Positions 28,988-38,633 of a stretch of DNA of 64,000 nt are shown here, in pieces; position 1 is the first letter of the stretch; each line of letters opens with the position of its first letter. The notes beneath the pieces are model-generated. The model made no database searches, was not told the origin of the DNA, and saw only the letters and a list, made by a program, of their open reading frames with translations. A program made the position numbers and the translations under genes. The stretch covers positions 1 through 64,000 of the forward strand of contig CADCVW010000039.1 in NCBI GenBank assembly GCA_902806235.1, written 5' to 3'. Source of the stretch: an uncultured Sphingomonadaceae bacterium. GTDB lineage: Bacteria; Pseudomonadota; Alphaproteobacteria; Sphingomonadales; Sphingomonadaceae.

Positions 28988-29977
28988 ATGCGCGCACTGC
29001 TCAGCACGGCCGTCGGTGGCCCGGAGACCCTGACCCTCGGCGACCTGCCGCGCCCCGAGCCCAAGCCTGGCGAGGTGCTGATCCGCGTCGCCGCCTGCGG
29101 ACTCAATTTCCCCGACGTTCTCATGATCGAGGACAAGTACCAATTCAAACCGCCCCGCCCCTTCGCGCCGGGCGCGGAGGTGAGCGGGACGGTGGAGGCA
29201 GTCGGCGACGGCTCGGCCGGCATTGCAGCGGGCGACCGGGTGATGGCGCTCACCGGCCACGGCGGCCTCGCCGATTATGTCGCCGCGGCCGCGAACCGCT
29301 GCGTGCCCCTGCCGGACGCGATGCCGTTCGACGAGGCGGCGGCGTTCAACATGACCTATGGCACCTCCTATTACGCGCTGAAGGACCGAGGGATGCTCCG
29401 CTCCGGCGAGACGCTCCTCGTGCTCGGCGCGGCGGGCGGCGTCGGCATCGCCGCCGTTGAGCTCGGCAAGGCGATGGGCGCGCGGGTGGTGGGCGGCGTG
29501 TCCTCGGAGAAAAAGGCGGAGGCGGTGCGCCGCGCGGGGGCGGACGAGGTGTTCGTATACCCGCGCGAGGTGACGGACGGCCGCGCGCTCACTGCGCTGT
29601 ACAAGGAGGTGCTGCCCAAGGGCGCCGACGTGATCTACGATCCGATCGGCGGCGACCATACTGAGCCCGCGCTGCGCAGCCTCGCCTGGGACGGCCGCTA
29701 TTTGGTGATCGGCTTCACCGGCGGCATCCCGCGCCCGCCGCTCAACCTCACGCTTCTCAAGAGCTCGTCGATCGTGGGCGTATTCTGGGGTGCGGCGATG
29801 ACGCGTGACCCGGAGCTCAACCGGCGCAACAACATGGAGCTGCTCGAGCTCTACGGTGAAGGCAAGGTGAAACCGCTCGTCTCCGAGCGCTTCCCGCTCG
29901 AGCGCGGCGGCGAGGCGATCGCGCATCTCGCCGCGCGCGCGGCGATCGGCAAGGTGGTGGTCACGCTGGAGGGCTGA
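28988..29977 (+). CDS. NADPH:quinone oxidoreductase family protein
   Basis: A zinc-free MDR-family enzyme of 329 residues. The GroES-like N-terminal domain contains ACGLNFPDVLMIEDKYQFKP and the Rossmann domain has LVLGAAGGVGIAAVELGKAMGA, the NADPH-binding AAxGGVG motif of quinone reductases. The structural zinc cysteines are absent, as expected for QOR types. It may reduce quinones or act as an enoyl reductase; context does not decide. The ATG at 28988 has GGGGAG upstream; the frame extends to 28814 through repeat DNA and that extension is not part of the gene. Confidence 0.9.
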   Translation: MRALLSTAVGGPETLTLGDLPRPEPKPGEVLIRVAACGLNFPDVLMIEDKYQFKPPRPFAPGAEVSGTVEAVGDGSAGIAAGDRVMALTGHGGLADYVAAAANRCVPLPDAMPFDEAAAFNMTYGTSYYALKDRGMLRSGETLLVLGAAGGVGIAAVELGKAMGARVVGGVSSEKKAEAVRRAGADEVFVYPREVTDGRALTALYKEVLPKGADVIYDPIGGDHTEPALRSLAWDGRYLVIGFTGGIPRPPLNLTLLKSSSIVGVFWGAAMTRDPELNRRNNMELLELYGEGKVKPLVSERFPLERGGEAIAHLAARAAIGKVVVTLEG

Positions 29978-30111
29978 CTTGCGGCGCGGGCCGGGCGTTC
30001 GGCTCGCCCCGCGCCCGCCGCGTCTCGCCGCAGAGGCAAAACACCGTGTTGATATAATGTCGCGCTCACCGTAGCCGCCCGGCAACTTTCCATTCGATCG
30101 GTGACCGCTTC

Positions 30112-32199
30112 ATGCTTCGCTTCGCCCTGCTCGCCCTCCTGTCCACCTCGCCGCTCGCCGCGCAAACGGCCGCGCCCGCCCGCTCGGGCGGGACCGCGCC
30201 GACGGCGGGCGATCATCACGAGGAGGCCGACGCCTCCATCGTCGTCACCGCCCCGTTCGAGCGAGAGCAGGAAGACCTGCTGTCCGGCGTATCCGTCGTC
30301 ACCGGCGAGGAACTGGTGCGCGAGCTGCGGCCTACCATCGGCGAGACGCTGGCGCGGCAGCCGGGTGTGTCGGCCACCAGCTTCGGCCCCAACGCCTCGC
30401 GGCCCGTGCTGCGCGGTTTCCAGGGCGAGCGGATCCGCGTGCTCACCGACGGCATCGGCAGCTTCGACGTGTCCAACACGTCGGTCGACCATCCGGTGGC
30501 GATCAACCCGCTCACCGCCGAGCGGATCGAGGTGCTGCGCGGGCCGTCGGCTTTGCTTTTCGGCTCCTCCGCGATCGGCGGCGTGGTGAACGTGCTGGAC
30601 GCGCGCATCCCGCGCCGCCTGCCGAACGAGCCGATCCACGTCGAGGCGCTGGGTACGCTCGGCTCCGCTGCGCGCGAGCGCTCCGCGTCCGGCAAGGTCG
30701 ACCTGCCGGTCGGCCGCCTCGTGCTCCACGCCGACGGGACGTACCTCAATACGAACGACCTGCGCATCGCCGGTTTCGTGCTGTCGCCGGAGCTGCGCGC
30801 GCAGGCGGCCGCGCGCGACGACGCGGGCGTGCGCTCGCTCGCGACCTTGCGCGACCGCCTGCCCAACAGCGGCAACCGGCTGTGGGAAGTCGCAGGCGGT
30901 GCTTCCGCCGTGGTCGGCGACAGCCACGTCGGCTTCTCAGTGAACCGACTCGACAACCTGTTCGCCATCCCCGTCCGCTATTCGCTAGAGCCCGGCGGAG
31001 AAGCGGAGGCGGTGCGCATCGACGCGAAGCAAACGCGGGTGGACCTGCGCGGCGAAATCGCGACCGGCGGCTCCTTGTTCGACCGCGTACGCCTCCGCGC
31101 CGGCGCCGCGGACTACCAACACGCCGAGCTGGAGGAGACTGGCGAGGTCGGCACCCGCTTTTTCTCATCGGGCTACGAAGGGCGCGCCGAGTTCGTCCAG
31201 CGCGAGCGCGGCAATTGGCGCGGCGCAATCGGCGGTCAGTTCTTCCTGCGCGACCTGAACATCGTCGGCGAGGAAAAATTCCTGCCGACCAACGAAACGC
31301 AGCAGTATGGCATCTTCACGTTGCAGGAGGTCGATCTCGGCGCGCTTCGGGTGGAGGGCGGCGCGCGGCTCGAGCGCGCCTACCTGAGCGCGCAAGCGGA
31401 CGAGGCGCTGGGGACAGACGCCGCCCGGCGCACGTTCACCGCGCTGAGCGGGAGCCTCGGCGCGAGCGTGGGACTAGCCGAGGGCGTGCGGTTGGGCGTG
31501 ATCGGCTCGCGGAGCGAGCGCGCGCCGTCCGCGGAGGAGTTGTTCGCCAACGGCCCGCACGCCGGTACCCAGACGTTCGAGATCGGCGACCCCGGTTTCG
31601 TCAAGGAGAAGAGCTGGGGATTGGAGGCGAGCCTGCGCGGCGAGCGCTCCGGCATTGCGCTGGCGCTCAACGCCTACCTCAACGACTTCCACGATTTCAT
31701 CTACGAGTCGTTCGGCGACGAGGAGCCGATCGACGGGCTGCCCGTGCTCCGCTACGCCCAGGCTGACGCGCGCTATTACGGGTTCGAGGCAGAAGCCTCG
31801 GCGCGGCTCGGCCGGTTCGGCGGGGTGGCGATCGTCGCCGACGCGGTCGCCGACTACACCCGCGCGACGATCAAGGGCCAGGGCCCAGCGCCCCGCATCC
31901 CGCCGCTCCGCGTGCTCGGCGGGGTTGAAGCGCAAGCCGACGGGGTCGCCGCGCGGCTGGAGGCGGAGCACGTCGCTCGGCAGGACCGCAATGCGGCGTC
32001 TGAGACGGAGACGCGCGGGTTCACGCTGGTCAATGCCTCCTTGAGCTTTGCGCCCTTCGGCCGGGAGAACGGGACGACCCTGCTGCTCAGCGCCAACAAC
32101 ATCTTCGATGTCGACGCTCGCCGCCACGCGAGCCTGTTAAAGGATCTCGCGCCGCTCGCGGGGCGCGACGTGCGGGTGAGCGCGCGGGTGCGGTTCTAG
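30112..32199 (+). CDS. TonB-dependent receptor, ZnuD-like
   Basis: An outer-membrane receptor of 695 residues. A signal peptide (MLRFALLALLSTSPLAAQ) precedes a short His-bearing stretch GDHHEEAD and the TonB-box-like ASIVVTAPF. The plug domain (about 55-165) contains RQPGVSATSFGPNASRPVLRG and RIEVLRGPSALLFGSSAIGG; the rest is a 22-stranded barrel with TVxLGxxxxRxxRAP-like GSRSERAPSAEELFANGPH and terminates RDVRVSARVRF. The plug sequence and His-rich start resemble ZnuD-type zinc/metal receptors; substrate is inferred. A TATAAT hexamer sits at 30053-30058. No Zur box was convincing. A broken esterase follows. Confidence 0.88.
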   Translation: MLRFALLALLSTSPLAAQTAAPARSGGTAPTAGDHHEEADASIVVTAPFEREQEDLLSGVSVVTGEELVRELRPTIGETLARQPGVSATSFGPNASRPVLRGFQGERIRVLTDGIGSFDVSNTSVDHPVAINPLTAERIEVLRGPSALLFGSSAIGGVVNVLDARIPRRLPNEPIHVEALGTLGSAARERSASGKVDLPVGRLVLHADGTYLNTNDLRIAGFVLSPELRAQAAARDDAGVRSLATLRDRLPNSGNRLWEVAGGASAVVGDSHVGFSVNRLDNLFAIPVRYSLEPGGEAEAVRIDAKQTRVDLRGEIATGGSLFDRVRLRAGAADYQHAELEETGEVGTRFFSSGYEGRAEFVQRERGNWRGAIGGQFFLRDLNIVGEEKFLPTNETQQYGIFTLQEVDLGALRVEGGARLERAYLSAQADEALGTDAARRTFTALSGSLGASVGLAEGVRLGVIGSRSERAPSAEELFANGPHAGTQTFEIGDPGFVKEKSWGLEASLRGERSGIALALNAYLNDFHDFIYESFGDEEPIDGLPVLRYAQADARYYGFEAEASARLGRFGGVAIVADAVADYTRATIKGQGPAPRIPPLRVLGGVEAQADGVAARLEAEHVARQDRNAASETETRGFTLVNASLSFAPFGRENGTTLLLSANNIFDVDARRHASLLKDLAPLAGRDVRVSARVRF

Positions 32200-32305
32200 G
32201 AAGCCCGGACTTCTGAAGGAAAAGCCGTTATCCGGGGCTCGGCCCGGGGTGACGGTTGAACATGGGCCGACCAACATTGCGTCCACGCGTTATTCACTCG
32301 CCTTC

Positions 32306-33128
32306 ATGGCTCTCGTGCTCGCCGCGCCTGCCGCCACGCAGGCGCCTTTCGCCGGCCCGGGCGCGCCGGTGGTGATCGGCCAGGGCTATGATTTTCCATC
32401 AAGGGTCCTGAGCGACGCGCGACGGGTAAGTTTCATGGTGCCACCCGGCTACGGTGACCCGAAGCAGGCGACCACCCGCTGACCCCGTGCTCTACCTGCT
32501 CGATGGTGGGGCGGAGCGGCGGGACTTCAAACATTTCGCCGGGCGAGTCCACTTAGGCAGCCCGTGGTGCATCAACGCTCCGTTTATTCTTGTCGGCGTG
32601 GAAAGCGAGGACCGTCGGGCGGAATTTACCCAGCCGTCGTCGGACCCGAAAGAGAGGAAGGACTTCCCGACGCACGGGCAGGCCGAACGCTTCCGACGCT
32701 TCCTCGTCCGCTCTCCGGCCCGCGATCGACGCAGCTAGTAGCAGGGACGGCACGCCCGCGCTGATGGGCGAGAGCCTAGCAGGACTGTTCGCGGTGGATG
32801 CGGCGCTCCGCCCCGACGGAGGCTTCGATCGTTATGTCGCGGTCAGCCCCAGCCTGTGGTGGAGCGGGCAGGCGCTGGCCAAGGCCGCCGCCACGCTGCT
32901 CGCCGCGGCCCGAAGCTACGCGCGCTGTGGCTGACGATTGCGGACGAGGGCGGGGCGATGCAGGAAGGCGTGGACCGGGTGGTCGCTGCGGTCCGCGCGC
33001 CCCCGCGCGGGGGCGTCACCCTCACCCACGCGCCGATGCCGGAAGGAAAGCACTCTACCATCTACCACCCGGCCACGACCCGCGCGATCCGCGCGCTATT
33101 CCCGCCCCCGCCCGAGCCGAAGCCTTAG
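32306..33128 (+). pseudogene. Decayed alpha/beta-hydrolase (esterase D / enterochelin-esterase-like)
   Basis: Fragments of one secreted alpha/beta-hydrolase are spread over three frames. Frame 2 (32306-32481) starts with a signal peptide (MALVLAAPAATQA) and continues GYDFPSRVLSDARRVSFMVPPGYG. Frame 3 (about 32475-32700) has DPVLYLLDGGAERRDFKHFAG and FILVGVESEDRRAEFT. Frame 1 (about 32750-32930) has the nucleophile elbow GESLAGLFAVDAALRPDGGFDRY and VSPSLWW. Frame 3 again (to 33128) has LTHAPMPEGKHSTIYHPATTRAIRALF, with the catalytic-His region. Order and content match the PF00756 esterase family, so at least three frameshifts have occurred. It follows a TonB receptor, where such esterases are often found. 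Confidence 0.85.
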
Positions 33129-33148
33129 CCGGCGGGCGGAAACCAGCT

Positions 33149-36100
33149 TCACCCCACCTCCATCCCGTGCTCTAGGTTCATCAGCTGCGGGTCGCCCCCC
33201 TGCGCGGTGATGTTGACGCTGATCGCGCGCTCGGTGGCGTAGCGGAGGAGCGAGTAAGGACCGCCCGCCTTGGGGCCCGTGCCGGAAAGCCCTTCGCCGC
33301 CAAACGGTTGCACGCCCACCACCGCGCCGATGATGGAGCGGTTCACGTAGACGTTGCCGGCGGGGACCATCTCGCGCACCTCGCGCGCGAAGGCGTCGAC
33401 GCGGGTATGGACGCCGAGCGTCAGGCCGTAGCCGCGGGCGGCCAGCGCGCGGGCCACCTGCGGCAGCTCGCGGCGCTTGTAGCGGTACACGTGGAGGATA
33501 GGGCCGAACACCTCGCGCTCGAGAAAGTCGGGGCGGTCGACCTCAGCGAGCACGGGGGCGAAGTAGGAGCCCTTGGCCCCAAGCCCGTCGACGTCAAGGG
33601 CGCGGATCACCTTGGCCTCGCGCTCCAGCCGCGCGCGGTGCGCCCGCAGACCGTCGAGTGCGGCGTCGTCGATCACTGGGCCGAGGTCAGTCGCGGGGTC
33701 GGTTGGGTCGCCGAGCCGCCAGCACTCCATCGCGCCCGCCAGCCGCTCGATCAGCGCGGGGGCGGTCTCTGCGGGCAGGAACAGCATGCGGAGCGCGGAG
33801 CAGCGCTGGCCGGCCGAGCCGAAAGCGGACTGGAGCGCGTCGTCGATCACCTGCTCGTGGAGCGCGGTGGTGTCGACGAACATCGCGTTGAGCCCGCCGG
33901 TCTCGGCGATGAAGGGAATGATCGGGCCGTCGCGCAGGGCTAGCGCCCTGTTGATCGCGCGCGCTGTGTCGGTCCCGCCGGTGAGCGACACGCCGTTGAT
34001 CCCCGGATGCTTGACCAGCGCCGCGCCGACCAACTCACCCGGGCCGGGTATGAGGTGGAGGACGCCCGCCGGCAGCCCCGCCGCGCGGAACAGGCGCACG
34101 GCTTCGGCGGCGACGAGCGGCGTCTGCTCGGCGGGCTTGGCGCACACCGCGTTGCCCGAAGCCAACGCCGCCGTCAGCTGACCGGTGAAGATCGCCAGCG
34201 GGAAGTTCCAAGGCGAGATGCAGGCGAACACGCCGCGCCCGCCGAGCTCGTAATGGTTGGTCTCCCCCGCCGGCCCGCCGAGGACCAAAGGTCCCCCGAA
34301 CTGCGTCTCGGCCAGGTGCGCGTAATAGCGACAGAAGTCGGCGGCCTCGCGCACCTCGGCGACGCCGTCGGGCAGTGTCTTGCCTGCCTCGCGCGCGAGC
34401 AGCGCGACCAGCGGCTCCAGCTCGGCTTCGAGCGCGTCGCCCATGCGCCGTAGGATCGCCGCCCTGCCTCGCCCGCCGAGCTTGTCCCAGCCGGGCTGCG
34501 CGGTGCGCGCGGCGGCGACCGCGCGGTCTACCGCCGCTTCGTCGGCGTCGAAGACGTGGCCGAGGACGCGGGAGCGGTCGGCCGGGCTGGTGACCGGCGC
34601 ACCAGTCGAGCGAGTCCCCTCCGCCCGCGCCTCGTAGCGCCGTGCGTCGGCCGTGGCGACCGCGCGTGCGAAGCCCTCGCGAACCGCGCGCTGCGACAGA
34701 TCGCGCCCGAGGCTGTTCGGCCGCGCTTCGCCGTAGATGTCCTGCGGCAGCGGGATGCGCGGATGCTTATCGGGCCACGCCTCGACCTCCCCAATGGGAT
34801 CGTTGACAACCTTCTCCGGTGGCACCATCGGGTCGAGCAGCGCGTGCACGAAGCTGCTATTAGCGCCGTTCTCCAGCAGCCGGCGGACAAGATAGGGCAG
34901 CAGGTCCTCGTGCCCGCCGACCGGCGCGTAGGCGCGTAGGCGGTAGTCGCCCCAGCGCTCGGCGGCCGCGGCGTAGAGCGCCTCGCCCATACCGTGGAGG
35001 CGCTGGTGCTCGATCACCACGCCGGCCTCCGCCGCCATCTCGCGCACGGCGGCGAGCGTGTGGGCGTTGTGGGTGGCGAACTGCGGGTAGAGCGCGGGCG
35101 CCTGCCCGATCAGCAGGCGGGCGCAGTGGAGGTAGCAGAGGTCGGTCGCGGGCTTGGTGGTGAATACCGGATAGTCGGGGTGGCCGTTGACCTGCGACCG
35201 CTTAATTTCACTGTCCCAATAGGCGCCCTTCACGAGCCGCACCATGATGCGGCGGGATGCCCCCCGCGACAGCTCGCCCAGCCGCTCGATAAGCGCCGGG
35301 GCGCGCTTGCTGTAGGCTTGGACGACGACGCCCAGCCCCTCCCAGTCGCCCAGCGCCGGGTCCCGCGCGAGCCGGTCGAGGAGCTTGAGGGAGAGAGCCA
35401 AGCGGTCCGCCTCCTCCGCGTCGATCGCGAAGTTGAGGTCGTGGCTTGCGGCGATCACCGCCAGGCGCAGCAGGCGCGGGTAGAGGTGCTCGAGGACGTC
35501 CGCCTCGTGCGTCGCCTCGTAGCGCGGGTAAAGCGCGGACAGCTTCACCGAGCAGCCGTTGCCCGTCTCGGGCGTCGCGCCCGCCTCGCGCGCCGCGCCC
35601 ACCCGCTCGATCGCGTCGGCGTAGAGTTGCTCGTAACGCGCGGCGTCCGCCCGGGTGCGCGCGCCTTCGCCGAGCATGTCGAAGGAGCACATCACCCCTT
35701 CCTTCCTCGCCCGCGCGATAGCCCCGTCGATGGTGGGCGCGAGCACGAACTGCTCGCCCATCATGCGGACGGCGGCGACGACGGCCTGACGGATCACCGG
35801 CTCGCCGACGCGCTGTACCATGCCGCGCAGGTAGCCCGCGAAGTCACGCCGCGCTTCCGGCGCGACGTCGACGATCTTGCCCGTGAGCATCAGCCCCCAG
35901 GTCGAAACGTTGACAAACATGCTGTCCGACCGGCCGGCGTGCTTGTCCCAATCGGCGGAGGAAATCCGCTCGGCGATCAGCCGGTCGCGCGTGTCGGCGT
36001 CCGGCGTGCGGAGCAGCGCTTCGGCCAGGCACATGAGGGCGAGCCCTTCCGACGTGCCGAGCGAGAACTGCTGCAGGAACGCTTCCACCGTCCCCTTGCC

Positions 36101-36292
36101 GCGCTTGGTCGCGCGCGACGCGCGGACGAGCTTGATCGCTTCGGCGCGGACGCGCTGCCGGGCAGCGCCGTCGAGCGGCCGCGCGGCGAGCAGGTCGCGC
36201 AGGATGTCCCGCTCCGGCGTGAACTTGAGGGCGTCGAGCGCGTCCCAATCGAGCGCGGGAGCGGCGGTCCGTGTCTGCAGCATGGGGGCCAT
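33149..36292 (-). CDS. putA: Bifunctional proline dehydrogenase / P5C dehydrogenase PutA
   Basis: Oxidises proline to glutamate in two channelled steps; 1047 residues. The FAD proline dehydrogenase barrel lies about 80-460 (RLVKGAYWDSEIKR, TKPATDLCYLHCARLL, FATHNAHTLAAV, LRAYAPVGGHEDLLPYLVRRLLENG). The aldehyde dehydrogenase half (about 540-1020) has CISPWNFPLAIFTGQ, the Glu motif ETGGLNAM and catalytic Cys in GSAGQRCSALR near residue 830. The N-terminal ribbon-helix-helix DNA-binding domain of enterobacterial PutA is missing, so it is not self-regulating. The start may be 36292 or 36283 (two ATGs). It is divergent from the thiolase gene with a 56-base gap. Confidence 0.95.
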   Translation of the reverse strand: MAPMLQTRTAAPALDWDALDALKFTPERDILRDLLAARPLDGAARQRVRAEAIKLVRASRATKRGKGTVEAFLQQFSLGTSEGLALMCLAEALLRTPDADTRDRLIAERISSADWDKHAGRSDSMFVNVSTWGLMLTGKIVDVAPEARRDFAGYLRGMVQRVGEPVIRQAVVAAVRMMGEQFVLAPTIDGAIARARKEGVMCSFDMLGEGARTRADAARYEQLYADAIERVGAAREAGATPETGNGCSVKLSALYPRYEATHEADVLEHLYPRLLRLAVIAASHDLNFAIDAEEADRLALSLKLLDRLARDPALGDWEGLGVVVQAYSKRAPALIERLGELSRGASRRIMVRLVKGAYWDSEIKRSQVNGHPDYPVFTTKPATDLCYLHCARLLIGQAPALYPQFATHNAHTLAAVREMAAEAGVVIEHQRLHGMGEALYAAAAERWGDYRLRAYAPVGGHEDLLPYLVRRLLENGANSSFVHALLDPMVPPEKVVNDPIGEVEAWPDKHPRIPLPQDIYGEARPNSLGRDLSQRAVREGFARAVATADARRYEARAEGTRSTGAPVTSPADRSRVLGHVFDADEAAVDRAVAAARTAQPGWDKLGGRGRAAILRRMGDALEAELEPLVALLAREAGKTLPDGVAEVREAADFCRYYAHLAETQFGGPLVLGGPAGETNHYELGGRGVFACISPWNFPLAIFTGQLTAALASGNAVCAKPAEQTPLVAAEAVRLFRAAGLPAGVLHLIPGPGELVGAALVKHPGINGVSLTGGTDTARAINRALALRDGPIIPFIAETGGLNAMFVDTTALHEQVIDDALQSAFGSAGQRCSALRMLFLPAETAPALIERLAGAMECWRLGDPTDPATDLGPVIDDAALDGLRAHRARLEREAKVIRALDVDGLGAKGSYFAPVLAEVDRPDFLEREVFGPILHVYRYKRRELPQVARALAARGYGLTLGVHTRVDAFAREVREMVPAGNVYVNRSIIGAVVGVQPFGGEGLSGTGPKAGGPYSLLRYATERAISVNITAQGGDPQLMNLEHGMEVG

Positions 36293-36348
36293 ATAGAAGC
36301 GCTGCCGGCCCTTGTCGCGCCCCCCGCTGCCCGCCACAAGGACGCTCG

Positions 36349-37545
36349 ATGAAAGCCTTGATCTGCGACTACGTCCGCACGCCTATCGGCCGCTTCGGCG
36401 GGGCGTTGGCAACCGTCCGCGCCGACGATCTGGCGGCGATCCCGATCCGGGCGTTGATCGAGCGCAGTGGCCTTGACCCGGCGGCGATCGACGAAGTGCT
36501 GCTCGGCTGCGCCAACCAGGCGGGCGAGGACAACCGCAACGTCGCGCGCATGTCGGCGCTGCTCGCCGGGCTGCCCGAAACGGTGCCGGGCGCTACGATC
36601 AACCGACTGTGTGCGTCGGGCCTCGACGCGGTGGGCAGCGCCGCGCGGGCGATCGCGCTGGGCGAGGCGGAGGTGGCGATCGCCGGCGGCGTGGAGAACA
36701 TGACGCGCGCGCCCTTCGTCATGGCCAAGGCGGCTTCGCCGTTCCAGCGCACGGCGCAGGTGGAGGACACCACTATCGGCTGGCGCTTCGTCAATGCGAG
36801 AATGGAGGCTGCCCACGGCGTCGACTCCATGCCGGACACGGCGCAGAACCTTGCCACCGAGCACCGGATCGCGCGCGAGGACCAGGACGCCTTCGCGCTG
36901 CGCAGCCAGCGGCGGGCGGGCGCCGCACAGGCCGACGGCTTCTTCGCGGGCGAGATCGCGGTCGTAGAGGTGGTGGGCCAGCGCGGCGCGGCGACGCTGG
37001 TGGACGCGGACGAGCATCCCCGGCCCGACACCCAGCCGGAAGCGCTCGCCAAGCTCAAGCCCATCCAGGCGCAAGGCAGCATCACCGCCGGCAACAGCTC
37101 GGGGGTCAACGACGGCGCGGCGGCGCTGCTGCTCGCCTCGGAGCGGGCGGCGGAGAAGCACGGCCTGACGCCCCGCGCCCGCGTGCTCGGCATGGCCACC
37201 GCCGGCGTGCCGCCGCGCGTGATGGGCATCGGGCCCGTGCCGGCGACCGCCAAGCTGTGCGATCGGCTCGGCTTGAGCATACGCGATTTCGACGTGATCG
37301 AGCTCAACGAAGCCTTCGCCGCGCAAGCCTTGGCGGTGCTGCGCGGGCTGGGGCTCCCCGACGACGCGCCGCACGTCAACCCGCACGGCGGGGCGATAGC
37401 CTTGGGCCATCCACTCGGCGCGTCCGGCGCGCGGCTCGCCGGCACCGCCCTGCGCGCGCTGGAGCGGAGCGGCGGACGGCGCGCGCTCGTCACGCTCTGC
37501 GTCGGCGTCGGCCAGGGCGTCTCCCTCGCGATCGAAAGGATTTAG
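36349..37545 (+). CDS. Acetyl-CoA C-acyltransferase (thiolase), PcaF-like
   Basis: A thiolase of 398 residues that cleaves 3-oxoacyl-CoAs with CoA. The nucleophile is Cys88 in TINRLCASGLDAVG; the C-terminal His motif is GGAIALGHPLGASGARL and the second cysteine lies in LVTLCVGVGQG. The segment LGCANQAGEDNRNVARM is typical of 3-oxoadipyl-CoA thiolases (PcaF/PaaJ), so an aromatic-degradation substrate is possible, but no other such genes are nearby. AAGGA precedes the ATG at 36349. The nitronate monooxygenase gene follows after five bases and is likely co-transcribed. Confidence 0.93.
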   Translation: MKALICDYVRTPIGRFGGALATVRADDLAAIPIRALIERSGLDPAAIDEVLLGCANQAGEDNRNVARMSALLAGLPETVPGATINRLCASGLDAVGSAARAIALGEAEVAIAGGVENMTRAPFVMAKAASPFQRTAQVEDTTIGWRFVNARMEAAHGVDSMPDTAQNLATEHRIAREDQDAFALRSQRRAGAAQADGFFAGEIAVVEVVGQRGAATLVDADEHPRPDTQPEALAKLKPIQAQGSITAGNSSGVNDGAAALLLASERAAEKHGLTPRARVLGMATAGVPPRVMGIGPVPATAKLCDRLGLSIRDFDVIELNEAFAAQALAVLRGLGLPDDAPHVNPHGGAIALGHPLGASGARLAGTALRALERSGGRRALVTLCVGVGQGVSLAIERI

Positions 37546-37550
37546 GCTCC

Positions 37551-38507
37551 GTGACTCTTCCTCCCCTGTTCGACCGCTTGGTGCTGCCCGTCATCGGCTC
37601 GCCGCTGTTCATCATCTCCAACCCCGACCTCGTCATCGCCCAGTGCAAGGCGGGGATCGTCGGCAGCTTCCCGGCGCTCAACGCGCGCCCGGCGTCGTTG
37701 CTCGACGAATGGCTCGACCGGATCACGTCGGAACTGGCGGCGCATGACCGCGCGCACCCAGACGCGCCGTCCGCGCCTTACGCGGTGAACCAGATCGTCC
37801 ACAAATCGAACGGGCGGCTCGAGGAGGACCTCGCCGTCTGCGCCAAGCACCGGGTGCCGATCGTCATTACGTCGCTCGGCGCGCGCGAGGACCTGAACGT
37901 CGCGGTCCACGGGTGGGGCGGCATCACGCTGCACGACATCATCAACGACCGCTTCGCGCGCAAGGCGGTGGAAAAGGGCGCCGACGGGCTGATCGCGGTC
38001 GCCGCCGGCGCGGGCGGGCACGCGGGCACCTTGTCCCCCTTCGCGCTGGTGCAGGAGATCCGCGCCTGGTTCGACGGGCCGCTAGCGCTCTCCGGCTCTA
38101 TCGCCAACGGCCGGGCCGTCTTGGCTGCGCAGGCGATGGGGGCGGACCTCGCCTATATCGGGTCTCCGTTCATCGCGACGGAGGAGGCGAACGCCGACCC
38201 GCGCTACAAGCAGGGCATCGTCGAGGCCGGCGCGTCCGACATCGTCTACTCCGACCTCTTCACCGGCGTTCACGGCAACTACTTGCGAGGCTCCATCACC
38301 GCCGCCGGGCTCGACCCCGACGACCTGCCCAAGGGAGACCTGAAGACGATGGATTTCGGCGGCAGCCGCGAGGCCAAGGCGTGGCGAGACATCTGGGGCG
38401 CGGGGCAAGGCGTCGGCGCGGTGAAGGAGGTGCGGCCGACGGGCGAGTACGTCGCGCGGCTAACGCGCGAGTACCAAGCGGCGAAGGGAGCTCTCCTGGC
38501 GGCGTAG
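37551..38507 (+). CDS. Nitronate monooxygenase family protein
   Basis: An FMN-dependent TIM-barrel protein of 318 residues (2-nitropropane dioxygenase family). The start LFDRLVLPVIGSPLFIIS binds the flavin phosphate region; the active-site block is AAGAGGHAGTLSPFALV with the catalytic His, followed by ALSGSIANGRAVLAAQAMGADLAYIGSPF. Substrates for close relatives in alphaproteobacteria are mostly unproved. The start is GTG at 37551 with AGG nearby and AAAGGA further up; the open frame runs far upstream inside the thiolase gene but is not coding there. Ends before a large palindrome. Confidence 0.9.
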   Translation: MTLPPLFDRLVLPVIGSPLFIISNPDLVIAQCKAGIVGSFPALNARPASLLDEWLDRITSELAAHDRAHPDAPSAPYAVNQIVHKSNGRLEEDLAVCAKHRVPIVITSLGAREDLNVAVHGWGGITLHDIINDRFARKAVEKGADGLIAVAAGAGGHAGTLSPFALVQEIRAWFDGPLALSGSIANGRAVLAAQAMGADLAYIGSPFIATEEANADPRYKQGIVEAGASDIVYSDLFTGVHGNYLRGSITAAGLDPDDLPKGDLKTMDFGGSREAKAWRDIWGAGQGVGAVKEVRPTGEYVARLTREYQAAKGALLAA

Positions 38508-38534
38508 CCGCGAGCGCGACACCTTAGCTCTTAC

Positions 38535-38620
38535 TGTCAGCCCTGAGCTTGTCGAAGGGCGGGTGACACGGACCATCGGTGGTCCGCGTGGCCCGCCCTT
38601 CGACAAGCTCAGGGCTGACA
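38535..38620. repeat. Palindromic intergenic repeat (AGCTTGTCGAAG family), copy 4, perfect 29-bp arms
   Basis: Arms 38535-38563 and 38592-38620 are perfect inverted copies over 29 bases (starting TGTCAGCCCTGAGCTTGTCG). The 28-base loop contains its own stem CGGACCA/TGGTCCG. It lies between the convergent nitronate monooxygenase and DUF1465 genes and should fold as a very stable hairpin on either strand. Confidence 0.95.
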
Positions 38621-38633
38621 GAATTGGTGTAGC

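Noticed and set aside
30047-30066. Possible Zur box before the ZnuD-like receptor (GTTGATATAATGTC)
   Set aside because: The two halves match as inverted repeats at fewer than half of the positions; the TATAAT is more simply a -10 hexamer.
36609-37550. N-terminal extension of the nitronate monooxygenase
   Set aside because: This part overlaps the thiolase gene in another frame and has no similarity; GTG at 37551 matches the family start.
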